Source: an uncultured Emticicia sp.
GTDB lineage: Bacteria; Bacteroidota; Bacteroidia; Cytophagales; Spirosomataceae
DNA: 64,000 bases
Reading direction: 5' to 3'
Assembly (NCBI RefSeq): GCF_937903345.1
Contig: NZ_CALCZQ010000030.1
Span: 372,001-436,000 of the forward strand
Shown: positions 51,704-60,885 of the stretch, piece by piece
How the letters are laid out: each line of letters opens with the position of its first letter
How positions within the stretch are numbered: the first letter of the stretch is position 1
Translations under genes and position numbers: made by a program
The notes under the pieces: generated by a model
What the model was told of the DNA's origin: nothing
Database searches by the model: none
Seen by the model: the letters and a program-made list of their open reading frames with translations, nothing else

Positions 51704-52786
51704 TCAAATTTTTACCGTTCCGCCATTTTGAGCAGCTTTATAAATTGCCTCAACCACTTTTATATCTCTAAGCCCTTCCTCTCCTGGAGCAATTAATTGA
51801 GTAGAATTTATTAAAGCTATACAATCTTCATCGAGTTGTTTTGCTTGTTGGCTTTTCAATGGATAATCAATTAAGCCATTACTATGGCTACCTTTATTGC
51901 CAGAATACGCCGAAAAAGGCTCCATTTTTAGCCAACCTTTCTCATAATTTATCTGCAAATAGTTCATATTTATACCAAAACTCGTGTGGCACGCTGCCAA
52001 TGCACCACTTGGAAATTGAAGCTGAAACATCATTGTTTCTTCAACTTCTTTATAAATTTCTGGTCGAGTGGTACTCGTTTGAGCTGTTACAGCAATTGGT
52101 TCTTCGCCAGTTGCAAGTCTTGCACCTTGTAATGCATAAACACCCATATCGCCCATGACGCCACCTCCAAGAGCTTTGTTTTGTTTCCAATGAGTGGTTC
52201 GGGCATCAAAGTAACCTGCCCCGCAAGCTACCATTTTTACTTTTCCATAAAGTTTTTCTTTTGTGATACGCATATATTCTTGCGTATTTGGGTCATGCTG
52301 GCAACGATAACCAATAGCTAAGTTAACCTTATTGTCTTTACACGCTTTTATCATTGCTATGCAATCATTAACCGATGGTGCCATCGGTTTTTCGCAGAAA
52401 ACATGTTTCCCTGCTTTAGCAGCTCTGATAGTATATTCTTTGTGCATCGAGGGAGGCAAAACCACATAAACTATGTCAATGTCAGGATTATTAGCAATCG
52501 AATCGAAATTTTGATAATTGTAAATGTTTTTATCTGGTATATTATATTTCTGTTTCCATTTTTCTGCTTTTTCGGGCGTGCCAGTTACTATTCCAGCCAA
52601 ATAACATTTTTCGGTTATTTGAAGTGCAGGAGCGAGTAAATCAGTGCTGTAATAACCCAAACCAACCAACGCAATACCAAGTTTTTCTTTCTTCTTGGCT
52701 GTACTCGCCAAAAGTATATTTGGCGAAAAGATACTGGCTACACCACCAACTATAATTGATTTTAGGATGTCTCTTCTGTCTAACAT
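51704..52786 (-). CDS. Gfo/Idh/MocA family oxidoreductase (Tat-exported)
   Basis: 360 residues. The N-terminus LDRRDILKSIIVGGVASIF carries the twin arginine, so export by Tat is likely. NAD(P) fold LGIALVGLGYYSTDLLAPAL, motif EKPMAPSVNDCIAMIKACKD with the catalytic Lys, and GGVMGDMGVYALQGARLATG. Family members oxidise or isomerise sugars using a bound NAD. With no transporter or sugar gene adjacent its substrate is open. Confidence 0.9.
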   Translation of the reverse strand: MLDRRDILKSIIVGGVASIFSPNILLASTAKKKEKLGIALVGLGYYSTDLLAPALQITEKCYLAGIVTGTPEKAEKWKQKYNIPDKNIYNYQNFDSIANNPDIDIVYVVLPPSMHKEYTIRAAKAGKHVFCEKPMAPSVNDCIAMIKACKDNKVNLAIGYRCQHDPNTQEYMRITKEKLYGKVKMVACGAGYFDARTTHWKQNKALGGGVMGDMGVYALQGARLATGEEPIAVTAQTSTTRPEIYKEVEETMMFQLQFPSGALAACHTSFGINMNYLQINYEKGWLKMEPFSAYSGNKGSHSNGLIDYPLKSQQAKQLDEDCIALINSTQLIAPGEEGLRDIKVVEAIYKAAQNGGTVKI

Positions 52787-52920
52787 TTTATTTTTAATTT
52801 AGGATAAATATTATGCTTTATCGTATCTTTTTAAGCTAAAATGAATCTATTAATTAAATTGTATTATTTTTAAAATTTAGTATAAACTAACAATTAGAGA
52901 CTAAATATGAATTCTTTCAG

Positions 52921-52940
52921 AACGTCCAATTTTGGGCGTT
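52921..52940. terminator. Hairpin after the 383-residue lipoprotein gene
   Basis: AACGTCCAA/TTGGGCGTT with an ATT-type loop, 16 bp after the minus-strand stop. It is the reverse complement of the hairpin at 5859-5879 save for two bases. Confidence 0.5.
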
Positions 52941-52955
52941 GCGACTTTCAATAAT

Positions 52956-54107
52956 TTAATATTTATCATAAAAACGTCTAATTCTGGAAGTTACTTGGTC
53001 GTATATTGGTTTCGTAAATTCAATAAATAATTGTTGAGGTGGTGGAGGCAGTTGTTCGCGGTTACGAGTCATATTTAGTTCGGAAGTTGTTAAAGCTCTT
53101 TCGTCACCGTTGAAACTCGCCCATTCATTTACCCAAGTAAATTCTCCTGGAATCTCTTCACGTAAAAGTGTTTTATTTGTTTGATAATCAAATATTTCCA
53201 TCGATAGTAAGCCTCTCGAACGTACTGCTTTACGTGATTTTATGATTGTAGCAGTTACTTTGCCATAGACTGAAACTTTTTTTCCATTCACAGTAGCTTC
53301 TCCTGTTTTTACACTGTCTCGGCTTGTAACATTTTGACGGTCTGTGGCTACATTGGTTTCGCCTACTACAAAGTCAATAATTTCGAGACGTACGACTTGG
53401 TCGGGTTTTAGTCTTACATTTTTGGCCTCTTCGGGAGAGTAAAATCTTATAAATTTATTAATTCGTCTATTTGTTCGTAAAAACTCTTCTACTTTTTCTT
53501 GAAAATATTCATTACTATACTGATACAACCTTGAATTAACTTTTGGTTGTTCTAAAATAACATGAACCGAACCAATATCAAGTGCCTCTTCCATACGATT
53601 GCGAGCATCTTTGTAGTTTGGGGCGAAAATCGTAATTTGTTCAAAATGATCGAATGCCGCACGGGCATCTAGTTTACTCAACTTTTTTCTTCTTAAAATA
53701 TCATCACCTAATGCATATCGCTCATCTGCGGCATATTCACGAGCCTCTTCTGTCTCCTGAAAATAAGTTTGCGGACTCACAATTCGACGGCAAGCTGTGC
53801 ATCGATCAATTACTTCTTGCATTTTATTTAGTTTATTATAGTAATCAAGAATTGCTTCAAAACGAAACTGTTGATTGGCATTTCTGGTACGGGCAATATC
53901 TCTCGTAAATTCTTCCTGGGCATTACGATACGCAGTGGATAATACATCTGAAGCTTTACTATTATTCGAATCTTTCCTTAGTTTTTCAACAGACTGTAAA
54001 ACAGCTTCGTAGTAATTTCCTTTTTCGAGTGCTTTAGTGCCGCTTTTTGAGCAAGCGATAATGAAAATTATTAATGTCAAGGCTAAATATTTCAGCTTAG
54101 TTTCCAT
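52956..54107 (-). CDS. Lipoprotein of unknown function
   Basis: 383 residues. Lipobox IIAC at about 16-19, so the mature protein starts at Cys19. Residues 30-180 are helical and TPR-like (LEKGNYYEAVLQSVEKLRKD, DARAAFDHFEQITIFAPNYK). The C-terminal half is a strand-rich domain (VVRLEIIDFVVGETNVA, KVSVYGKVTATIIKSRKAVR). I recognise no named family; it looks conserved in Bacteroidota envelope proteins. Transcribed alone. Confidence 0.75.
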   Translation of the reverse strand: METKLKYLALTLIIFIIACSKSGTKALEKGNYYEAVLQSVEKLRKDSNNSKASDVLSTAYRNAQEEFTRDIARTRNANQQFRFEAILDYYNKLNKMQEVIDRCTACRRIVSPQTYFQETEEAREYAADERYALGDDILRRKKLSKLDARAAFDHFEQITIFAPNYKDARNRMEEALDIGSVHVILEQPKVNSRLYQYSNEYFQEKVEEFLRTNRRINKFIRFYSPEEAKNVRLKPDQVVRLEIIDFVVGETNVATDRQNVTSRDSVKTGEATVNGKKVSVYGKVTATIIKSRKAVRSRGLLSMEIFDYQTNKTLLREEIPGEFTWVNEWASFNGDERALTTSELNMTRNREQLPPPPQQLFIEFTKPIYDQVTSRIRRFYDKY

Positions 54108-54221
54108 AGAATTTTAATTTTTAGTTTAATAGTAATTCTTTTGCAATATAATAGTTTTTAATTATTTATTCTTTTGTCCAAATTATAGTTTAACATTTTA
54201 TTAGCAAATAACTAATAAAAA

Positions 54222-54250
54222 AAGTGATAAACTTTAGGAGTTTACCACTT
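54222..54250 (-). terminator. Intrinsic terminator directly after nuoB
   Basis: On the minus strand AAGTGGTAAACT-CCTAA-AGTTTATCACTT, one mismatch, then TTTTTTTATT. It is 35 nt past the nuoB stop, so no nuoC follows on this transcript. Confidence 0.85.
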
Positions 54251-54285
54251 ACTTTACGTTTCTTAAATGATTTGTTATCAGTCTA

Positions 54286-54801
54286 TTAGGCTTCGTTTTT
54301 AAGTTCAGATAGACTTTGGGTTTTGATTTTTTCTTGTAATTTTAAAATTCCACCAATCAAGGCCTCTGGACGAGGTGGACAGCCTGGTACATAAATATCA
54401 ACAGGTATGATTCGGTCAACGCCTTTGACAACGTGATAACCATGTTCCCAATATGGACCACCGCAGTTTGAGCAGCTTCCCATCGAAATCACGTATCGAG
54501 GTTCAGGCATTTGTTCATACAAACGTCGAATGCGGTCGGCCATTTTAAATGTAACTGTTCCCGAAATTATAATTACATCTGATTGACGAGGCGAGTTTCG
54601 AGGAAATACACCGAAACGCTCTAGGTCATAACTTGATGCGTAAGTTGCCATCATTTCGATGGCACAACAAGCTAAACCGAAACCCATTGGCCAAAGTGAA
54701 TTAGCTCTTGCCCAATTGGTTAGCTCGTCGATTGAAGTCAATATTACCTCACTTTCGCCTGTTTTTATATGTGCCTCTTTTTCGAGGGTTTCAAAATTCA
54801 T
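54286..54801 (-). CDS. nuoB: NADH-quinone oxidoreductase subunit B
   Basis: 171 residues, normal length. N2 cluster ligands are visible: the CC pair in GLACCAIEMMATY, MGSCSNCGGPYWEHGYHVVK and the PGCPPRPEALIGGIL motif. The protein carries the last Fe-S cluster to quinone in the hydrophilic arm of complex I. The gene is 108 nt downstream of nuoA and ends the transcript. Confidence 0.97.
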   Translation of the reverse strand: MNFETLEKEAHIKTGESEVILTSIDELTNWARANSLWPMGFGLACCAIEMMATYASSYDLERFGVFPRNSPRQSDVIIISGTVTFKMADRIRRLYEQMPEPRYVISMGSCSNCGGPYWEHGYHVVKGVDRIIPVDIYVPGCPPRPEALIGGILKLQEKIKTQSLSELKNEA

Positions 54802-54909
54802 TCAATTAGATTCTTTAAAACAGTTGTAATTTTTGAGATTATGAAAGATTTATCTTTTATGTCACTAAATGATTTTTAGTGCAGAAAATCTACTATTGTC
54901 TACGAACTT

Positions 54910-55380
54910 TTATTTATCAGCGTATTTTTCATTCACTTGTTCATACATATTCATTGGTATTTTGCTCTTAAATTTCGGTGTTCGGTATTTCGGTTTTGCC
55001 CAATCGAGATAGCCTTTAGCCCAAACATAGGCTAGACCCAGGGCCAAAATACAAATAAAAATACTCATTTCGACCAGTGTGAACCAACCCCATAGTCCAT
55101 TCGTATCTTCGATAAATTGTTTATTGCCAAAAACTATGGCCCACGGAAATAAGAAAACTAATTCAACATCGAAAAGAATAAAAATCAGGGCAATTGTATA
55201 AAATTTTACATTGAACTGTACGTTTGCATTTCCAGTGGGGTCTTCCCCTGATTCGTAGGTTGTTAGTTTTTCATCGTTAGGCTTGGCCGGACGCAATAAC
55301 CAGGCAAAGCCCAATACCGCAAGCACCGCAACTGACGCCAAAATGATAGCCAAAAGTATTATGCCAAAATCTGATAACAT
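54910..55380 (-). CDS. nuoA: NADH-quinone oxidoreductase subunit A
   Basis: 156 residues from the ATG at 55380; the frame opens 19 codons earlier and would overlap the rhodanese gene without matching the family. Three membrane segments (about 8-28, 78-98, 110-130). YESGEDPTGNANVQFNVKFY and FILFDVELVFLFPWA are the subunit A/ND3 signatures. Part of the quinone-binding region of complex I. Follows rhodanese, precedes nuoB. Confidence 0.95.
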   Translation of the reverse strand: MLSDFGIILLAIILASVAVLAVLGFAWLLRPAKPNDEKLTTYESGEDPTGNANVQFNVKFYTIALIFILFDVELVFLFPWAIVFGNKQFIEDTNGLWGWFTLVEMSIFICILALGLAYVWAKGYLDWAKPKYRTPKFKSKIPMNMYEQVNEKYADK

Positions 55381-55423
55381 CGAAGTAATTGAAAAATAAT
55401 AACTGATTTTAGAAAACTTTCGA

Positions 55424-55732
55424 TTAATCCATGTCACGGTAGGCTATTATGCCTCCCAAAACATTGTGAACATTTTCAAAACCTTGTGCAATCAAGAATT
55501 GTTTAGCCTTTCCGCTTCTTGCACCACTTCGGCAATGGATATAAATATCCTGGCCTTTTATTGATTCAAACTCCTCTAATCTGTCTGGAATTTCGCCTAA
55601 AGGCACGAGTTTCGCTCCTAAATTATCATCTTCGTATTCGTATTCTTCACGTACATCAAAGAGGTTAATTGGATTTTCTCCTTCGATTAATTCTTTTAGT
55701 TGCTCAACTGTTATGTCAAAGTTTTTATCCAT
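55424..55732 (-). CDS. Rhodanese-domain protein
   Basis: 102 residues, single rhodanese domain. The active-site loop IHCRSGARSGKAKQFL carries the nucleophilic Cys, and INLFDVREEYEYEDDNLGAK is the DVR motif. Cytoplasmic sulfur transferase or phosphatase-like; small single-domain members often donate sulfur. 28 nt downstream of the T9SS-cargo gene and just upstream of nuoA. Confidence 0.92.
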   Translation of the reverse strand: MDKNFDITVEQLKELIEGENPINLFDVREEYEYEDDNLGAKLVPLGEIPDRLEEFESIKGQDIYIHCRSGARSGKAKQFLIAQGFENVHNVLGGIIAYRDMD

Positions 55733-55760
55733 GATAATATATTTTTATTGTTTTTATCTC

Positions 55761-57608
55761 TTAATGCACAACGACAATCTTTCGAATAAAATTCTTTTTC
55801 CCGTCCGAAAAACTTAGAAAATAAATATTTTCTGGTAAATTTTTTAAATCAAGTTCTTGATTATCAAGTATTTCTTTATAAAAAATTTCTTTTCCTGATT
55901 TATCAAAAATATATATTGATTTGATGTTATCAAAATTCCATTTAAGTAATCCCGTAGTTGGATTTGGGTAAACCGCAAATTCTATGTCATTTGGCTCTTC
56001 GCTTGCCAATGGGCCAATAGTTGGATTGCTCGAATTAATTTTGTAGCCCATTACGGGTCTTACCATTAAGCTACCTTTTAATGATTTATTTTGTATCCAC
56101 TCATTTCCTAAACTATAATATATTTTATCTCCGAAGTCTGAGTTTTTATCAACCCCAATCCCGATCACATCTTCAGTTACTTTTGTCCATGATATAAAGA
56201 ATGTGTCCTTTACTGCAATATTTTGTTCGAGGGGATACTCAATGAAACCATTAATTTCGGTAGAATATCTTACTTTGATAGATTGTTGATGTAAAATTTT
56301 ACTTGGTTTTCCGTTGGCACTTTCCAAGATTTGTAATAAGAAAAATTGTCCTGATATATCTTTGAAAAATGGTGAAAAATTAAACCGAACTGCATTGACA
56401 GTGTCGGCTTTGTTTAGAGCAAATTTTATCGCAACTTTTCCTAAAGTTTGGTCTGTATCAGCCCCTGTTTCCGCTGTTCCATCGTCATAAGCATAATAGT
56501 TAAGTAGGGGGGTGTAGATTGAGACAGAGTCATTGCTTAAAAGTAATTCATTAGGTATATTATTTGTAGAATCAGGTAAGATTGTTTGCCCACCTACATC
56601 TTGATAAACTAATTTTTGAGTAAATTTAAGCACTGCTTTATTTTGTGAAAATTTTGTTATAGGCTCAATCGTATTTGTTTCCGGCTCAGTTTTATTGTTT
56701 TTGTTTATAAAAGGCTTGACATTAACTGTGGGTTTTAGTAAATTTGAATATACAGTTTTGCTTATTGTATCGGATACTTGCCAAATAAAATTAACGCCTC
56801 TTGCACCTCCTTTTCCTTCAGGTTTTGCTGAATATTGTAGGTTTTGAATACCTACAATCATTTTATCATTGACCTCTGCTTTTGGGTTGACTAAATATTG
56901 TTTTAAAGGCATGGCTGAATATCTTTTAAGATAATTATTTTTAAAACCAATTAGTGCCACATCTTGTGTATAAAAGTCAATTTGTCGTCTTTTTTTATTT
57001 AAATATACAAAGTCAATGTGCCACATATCAAAAGCACCTGATTGGCGTCCACGAGTCTCGAAACGAAATTGAAAGTTTTTATGCAAATATTCAGTTTTAT
57101 TGACTGATAAAATCTTTTGTGTAAATGTATCGTTGCTAATACCCTCTTGTCTCCAAATGGTTTTCCATTGATTCTTATCATTCAGAAACGAAACAACGAG
57201 AGAGTCATCGTTATCTGGTAATTCGCCCAAACCTTTTGCCTCCCAGTAAAAACTTAGATAAACGGAATCTCTTGCGGTAAGTCCTGCTAAATCAATGGGA
57301 ACAGATGTCAGTGTGTCGGTGCTTCCATATGCAAAATTATTTGAAAAATTATATGGAATACCTGCTGAATTGCGGCTATCAAAAGTCGCTACATTAACCG
57401 AAGGTTGATTGATTGGGTAGGCATTATTGATATTTACACCGCCATTTATCCAGCGTTTTGGATTAGGTATTGAGGTATTATTCTGTGAGAAATCATCAAA
57501 GAATGGAAGTGTAATTGATTGACTATATGTAAGTTGTGAGCAAAGTGCAACTAATAAAATAACAGACCTGTAAATAGTTACAGGTCTGTTGTTTAAAAAT
57601 ATATTCAT
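55761..57608 (-). CDS. Secreted protein with type IX secretion sorting domain
   Basis: 615 residues with signal peptide to TYSQS. C-terminus (about 545-615) is a type A sorting domain: FAVYPNPTTGLLKWNFDN, SIYIFDKSGKEIFYKE, LPENIYFLSFSDGKKNFIRK. The main body is strand-rich with lectin-like FYWEAKGLGELPDNDDSLVV and FETRGRQSGAFDMWHIDFVY, as in MAM/concanavalin-like folds. Exported across the outer membrane by T9SS. Start ATG 57608 is the only start before the signal peptide, although a strong hairpin overlaps it. Confidence 0.88.
   Translation of the reverse strand: MNIFLNNRPVTIYRSVILLVALCSQLTYSQSITLPFFDDFSQNNTSIPNPKRWINGGVNINNAYPINQPSVNVATFDSRNSAGIPYNFSNNFAYGSTDTLTSVPIDLAGLTARDSVYLSFYWEAKGLGELPDNDDSLVVSFLNDKNQWKTIWRQEGISNDTFTQKILSVNKTEYLHKNFQFRFETRGRQSGAFDMWHIDFVYLNKKRRQIDFYTQDVALIGFKNNYLKRYSAMPLKQYLVNPKAEVNDKMIVGIQNLQYSAKPEGKGGARGVNFIWQVSDTISKTVYSNLLKPTVNVKPFINKNNKTEPETNTIEPITKFSQNKAVLKFTQKLVYQDVGGQTILPDSTNNIPNELLLSNDSVSIYTPLLNYYAYDDGTAETGADTDQTLGKVAIKFALNKADTVNAVRFNFSPFFKDISGQFFLLQILESANGKPSKILHQQSIKVRYSTEINGFIEYPLEQNIAVKDTFFISWTKVTEDVIGIGVDKNSDFGDKIYYSLGNEWIQNKSLKGSLMVRPVMGYKINSSNPTIGPLASEEPNDIEFAVYPNPTTGLLKWNFDNIKSIYIFDKSGKEIFYKEILDNQELDLKNLPENIYFLSFSDGKKNFIRKIVVVH
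57561..57590 (-). terminator. Terminator-like hairpin in the first codons of the T9SS-cargo gene
   Basis: AACAGACCTGT/ACAGGTCTGTT forms a perfect 11-bp stem with an 8-nt loop, followed by ATTTTATTAG on the minus strand. It lies 40-70 nt after the PASTA gene stop but inside codons 7-16 of the next gene. It could end most PASTA transcripts or sequester the start of the cargo gene. Confidence 0.6.
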
Positions 57609-57629
57609 ATTAAACGATTCTTTAAAACC

Positions 57630-58418
57630 TTATTTTTGGTCCACTACATTCTCGGATGGAGCATCACCAGCAATTTCTATATCAATAACGTCTCCAATAT
57701 GGATTTTATTACCTTCGGCGGCAGGTCTTTGTTTTACTACTGTTCCGTTGACAAAGCCTTCAATTGGGCCTACATATCGTTTTGAAATTACGAGATTTTG
57801 CCCTGAAACCAAAATTTCAGCTTCGTCGGCAGCCATTCCCACTAAGTTTGGAATTTCTACCATTTGGTCGCCAAGGCCATCGCCAACTACAAATACAACT
57901 TGTGATCCTTTTGGTATGAGCGTTCCTGGTTTTACTTCCTTTCCGTTAAACTTTATTTTTAATACAGTATTTTCTTCTAAAGCTGGAATCATTTCGGTTG
58001 TACCTGCAACAAGTTGTGCCGATAACAACTGATTCTTAGCACTTGACTCTGAGCGACCAATTACATCTGGCAGTTTTATCATCGGTGCAGTTGCCGTTAC
58101 GATTGTTAAATAGATTTTTCTTCCTTCTTTTACGCTCGAACCTGATTTCGGATATTGTGTCAGAATCGAAAGTGGTTTAGCCCCTGCCACAAATGTACAA
58201 TCGCTGACTTCGTAATCTAGGTCACGGTCATCGAGAGATTTTTCCATTTCTTCGAGAGTCAGACCTTTCAAATCGGGTACAGTAATTGACTGGCCATGGT
58301 TGGTACTCCAGGGAAGATAAATAAAGAAAAAGCTAAAGAAAAACACCAAAATCAAGGCAATGATTATTCCAAGATGAACAAAGATGTCAGTTTTTGAATT
58401 CGTACTAAATTTTGCCAT
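57630..58418 (-). CDS. Membrane-anchored PASTA-domain protein
   Basis: 262 residues. One membrane segment at about 14-36 (IIIALILVFFFSFFFIYLPW), then three PASTA repeats: GQSITVPDLKGLTLEEMEKS, MIKLPDVIGRSESSAKNQLL and MVEIPNLVGMAADEAEILVS, each followed by the typical basic-aspartate strand. No kinase or transpeptidase domain is attached. PASTA repeats bind peptidoglycan fragments in Gram-positives. Short PASTA proteins like this are common in Bacteroidota and their role is unclear. First gene of the T9SS-rhodanese-nuoAB run. Confidence 0.9.
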   Translation of the reverse strand: MAKFSTNSKTDIFVHLGIIIALILVFFFSFFFIYLPWSTNHGQSITVPDLKGLTLEEMEKSLDDRDLDYEVSDCTFVAGAKPLSILTQYPKSGSSVKEGRKIYLTIVTATAPMIKLPDVIGRSESSAKNQLLSAQLVAGTTEMIPALEENTVLKIKFNGKEVKPGTLIPKGSQVVFVVGDGLGDQMVEIPNLVGMAADEAEILVSGQNLVISKRYVGPIEGFVNGTVVKQRPAAEGNKIHIGDVIDIEIAGDAPSENVVDQK

Positions 58419-58562
58419 TTTTAAGAGAAGTTTTTAAGTTCATGATCAATATGCCATAATATGCAATACTATTTCAAAAAGTATGGAGAATTGACTATCG
58501 ACCATGGACACTCAATAATTATTAAGCAAAAAAAAGGTTTTTTATCGGAAATAGCAAAGGTT

Positions 58563-60011
58563 TTATTCGATGCCGCCCATCCATTTTTTTATTGGTTTGT
58601 ATAAAACTATCAAAATCAAAGCAGATATCATTCCAATCAAAAATACTTGATGGAATAAATCAGGCATGGCCGCGACATTGTTTTCATCAAAATTTCCTGC
58701 AAATAGGCCTGCAATAAGATTTCCGAGAGCCGCACCAACAAACCATAAACCCATTAATTGACTATAATATTTTTTGGGAGCAAGTTTGGTATATGAGCTT
58801 AATCCAACAGGACTGATACAAAGCTCTCCAAGCGTATGGAACATATATGTAAAGAAAAGCCATCCAAGACCAGCCATCGAGCCATCTAGCACTCGTTGTG
58901 CAGCCAAATACATTATAAAAAAGCCCAAGCCCATTTGCAAAAGACCTAATCCAAATTTTACTGGTACACTTGGATTTAAGTTTTTACGATTCAAATAAAT
59001 CCACAAAGCTCCCATTGGTGCTGAGAAAATAAGGATAAACATTGAATTGGCATTTTGTAGCCAAGAAGCAGGCAATTCTATGCCCAAGAAACTACGATTA
59101 GTATGTCGGTCCGCAAAGATCGTTAGCGTTGTTGAGGCTTGTTCAAAACCTGACCAAAATACCGAGATTCCGATAAATAAAACAAAAAGTACACCTACTC
59201 TTTTTCTTTCAATAATTGTGAGAGAAGAATCGATGAAACCAATGTAGGCAAAATAGAAAATTGTTATGGCAATGATAACATATTTCATGTATTGTGCCAA
59301 CGAAACACTATCTAAAACGCCCGATATTAATAATATACCCACTAAGATAAGTATGGTAATAACTACATATAAATAGGTATAAGAAGATTTTTGGGTAGGA
59401 GGGTTTCCAACACCTGCGAGGTATTTGCCATTCACTTTAAAGTTTATTACACCAAATAGCATAGCAAATGCTGCTGCACCAAAACCATAATGCCAGCCAA
59501 CTTTTTCGCCCAAGTAACCTACAACAAACATTCCGAGAAATGCCCCGAGATTAATTCCCAAATAAAAAATCGAAAAAGCTGCGTCACGCCTTGCACCACC
59601 TTCTGGATACAATTCGCCAACGATTGAGCTGATATTTGCTTTCAGTAAACCTGTTCCAATAGCAACAGTTGATAATCCTAAAAAGAAAACTTCGGGCGAA
59701 CCTGGAATCGCTAAAATCAAGTGACCCGCCATTATAAACAAAGCACCATACCAAATAGCTTTTTTCTGTCCTAAAATATTATCGGCAATCCATCCTCCAG
59801 GCAGAGTGAGCAAATAAACTGAAGCCATATAAAGCCCCATAATTGCTCCGCCAGTTTTTTCAGAAAGCCCCAGAGCTCCCTCATTTGCCCCTTTGGTTAG
59901 GTATAAAAACAGAATGGCACGCATGCCATAATAAGAGAAGCGTTCCCACATTTCGGTTAGGAACAAGACCATGAGGCCCATTGGGTGTCCAAAGAATTTA
60001 CGTTCTTCCAT
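58563..60011 (-). CDS. POT family proton-dependent peptide transporter
   Basis: 482 residues, about fourteen membrane segments. The POT signature EMWERFSYYGMRAILFLYLT (ExxERFxYY) starts the protein, and GGWIADNILGQKKAIWYGAL, FSIFYLGINLGAFLG and HTLGELCISPVGLSSYTKLA follow. It imports di- and tripeptides with H+. Single gene, no peptidase adjacent. Confidence 0.93.
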   Translation of the reverse strand: MEERKFFGHPMGLMVLFLTEMWERFSYYGMRAILFLYLTKGANEGALGLSEKTGGAIMGLYMASVYLLTLPGGWIADNILGQKKAIWYGALFIMAGHLILAIPGSPEVFFLGLSTVAIGTGLLKANISSIVGELYPEGGARRDAAFSIFYLGINLGAFLGMFVVGYLGEKVGWHYGFGAAAFAMLFGVINFKVNGKYLAGVGNPPTQKSSYTYLYVVITILILVGILLISGVLDSVSLAQYMKYVIIAITIFYFAYIGFIDSSLTIIERKRVGVLFVLFIGISVFWSGFEQASTTLTIFADRHTNRSFLGIELPASWLQNANSMFILIFSAPMGALWIYLNRKNLNPSVPVKFGLGLLQMGLGFFIMYLAAQRVLDGSMAGLGWLFFTYMFHTLGELCISPVGLSSYTKLAPKKYYSQLMGLWFVGAALGNLIAGLFAGNFDENNVAAMPDLFHQVFLIGMISALILIVLYKPIKKWMGGIE

Positions 60012-60885
60012 GATAGGTTTAGTTTATTTGGTTAGAATAATTTTGTAAAGTGTATGTCAAAAGTAATGCCTATTTCTTGAATAATGCAAGTATTGTTGTA
60101 TTCACCAAGGTCAAAATATTTAAAAAATTTGATAGGAGGTAAAAAAAATCTTTATTTCTAAAAAAATAAAATATTATTTTTTGCCCATACCTTACACACC
60201 AAGTATTGGTTTATAAGTCATTTCATAAATTTTCAGTAGGGTAGCTTTTAAAAAATTTGATGATTTGCAAGGCGATAAAAAAAGGATGTTTGTTTATGAA
60301 TTGAGTAGTTTCACTAAAATATGAACATTATTTTCAAAGTCAATATTTGATAAATAGTACAAAAAAATAAAGCAGGTTTGGTCGATAGTATGGGTTCTTT
60401 TGGTAATCAAAACGTTAGAGACAAAGACAGACAAAGCATGATTTGGTGAACGATATGTTTTAAAGTAATTTTGTAATATACGCTGTTTTTGTTTCTGAAC
60501 AGATTTTAGCAGTTAAAAGTAATAACCTATAATAAATAATGCTAAATGTTAGATATATGATTTCTTGTTTTTGCCTAAAATATTGGTTATTAATATAAGT
60601 ATTTAGGTAGAATAGATTTTAATTTTTCTTCGAATCTAAGTTTAAAACCCCCTGCCTTTAGTTTTTTTTGTATTATAATTTGATTTACTTTTTTTTTGTT
60701 GATAAACAACTGAAAAATCGTTTCTCAATTAATCTTTCTTGAATAAATTTTTCATAAAAATTATTCAAGAGGCTTAACAACAAAAAGATTTAGGTAATTT
60801 TAAAAGTTATTTTAAAACAAGCGTCGGCCAACCTAGTGTTTTATTGATTAATGTTTGGCGACAATTATAAACAACCTTAACTAAT
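60012..60885. other. 874-bp AT-rich gene-free stretch
   Basis: Divergent region with long A/T runs and no coding frame. TAATTTTG near 60469 could be a promoter -7 element. A hairpin GTCGGCCAAC...GTTTGGCGAC (60823-60862) sits just before the next start codon. No tRNA or known ncRNA recognised. Confidence 0.55.
60823..60862 (+). promoter_or_regulatory. Leader hairpin before the cytochrome-c dehydrogenase gene
   Basis: GTCG pairs with CGAC and CCAAC with GTTTGG (one bulge) around an AT loop, ending 23 nt before the ATG at 60886. Possibly a 5' UTR structure. Confidence 0.35.

Noticed and set aside
57589..58032. 147-codon plus-strand frame
   Set aside because: Antisense to the PASTA gene.
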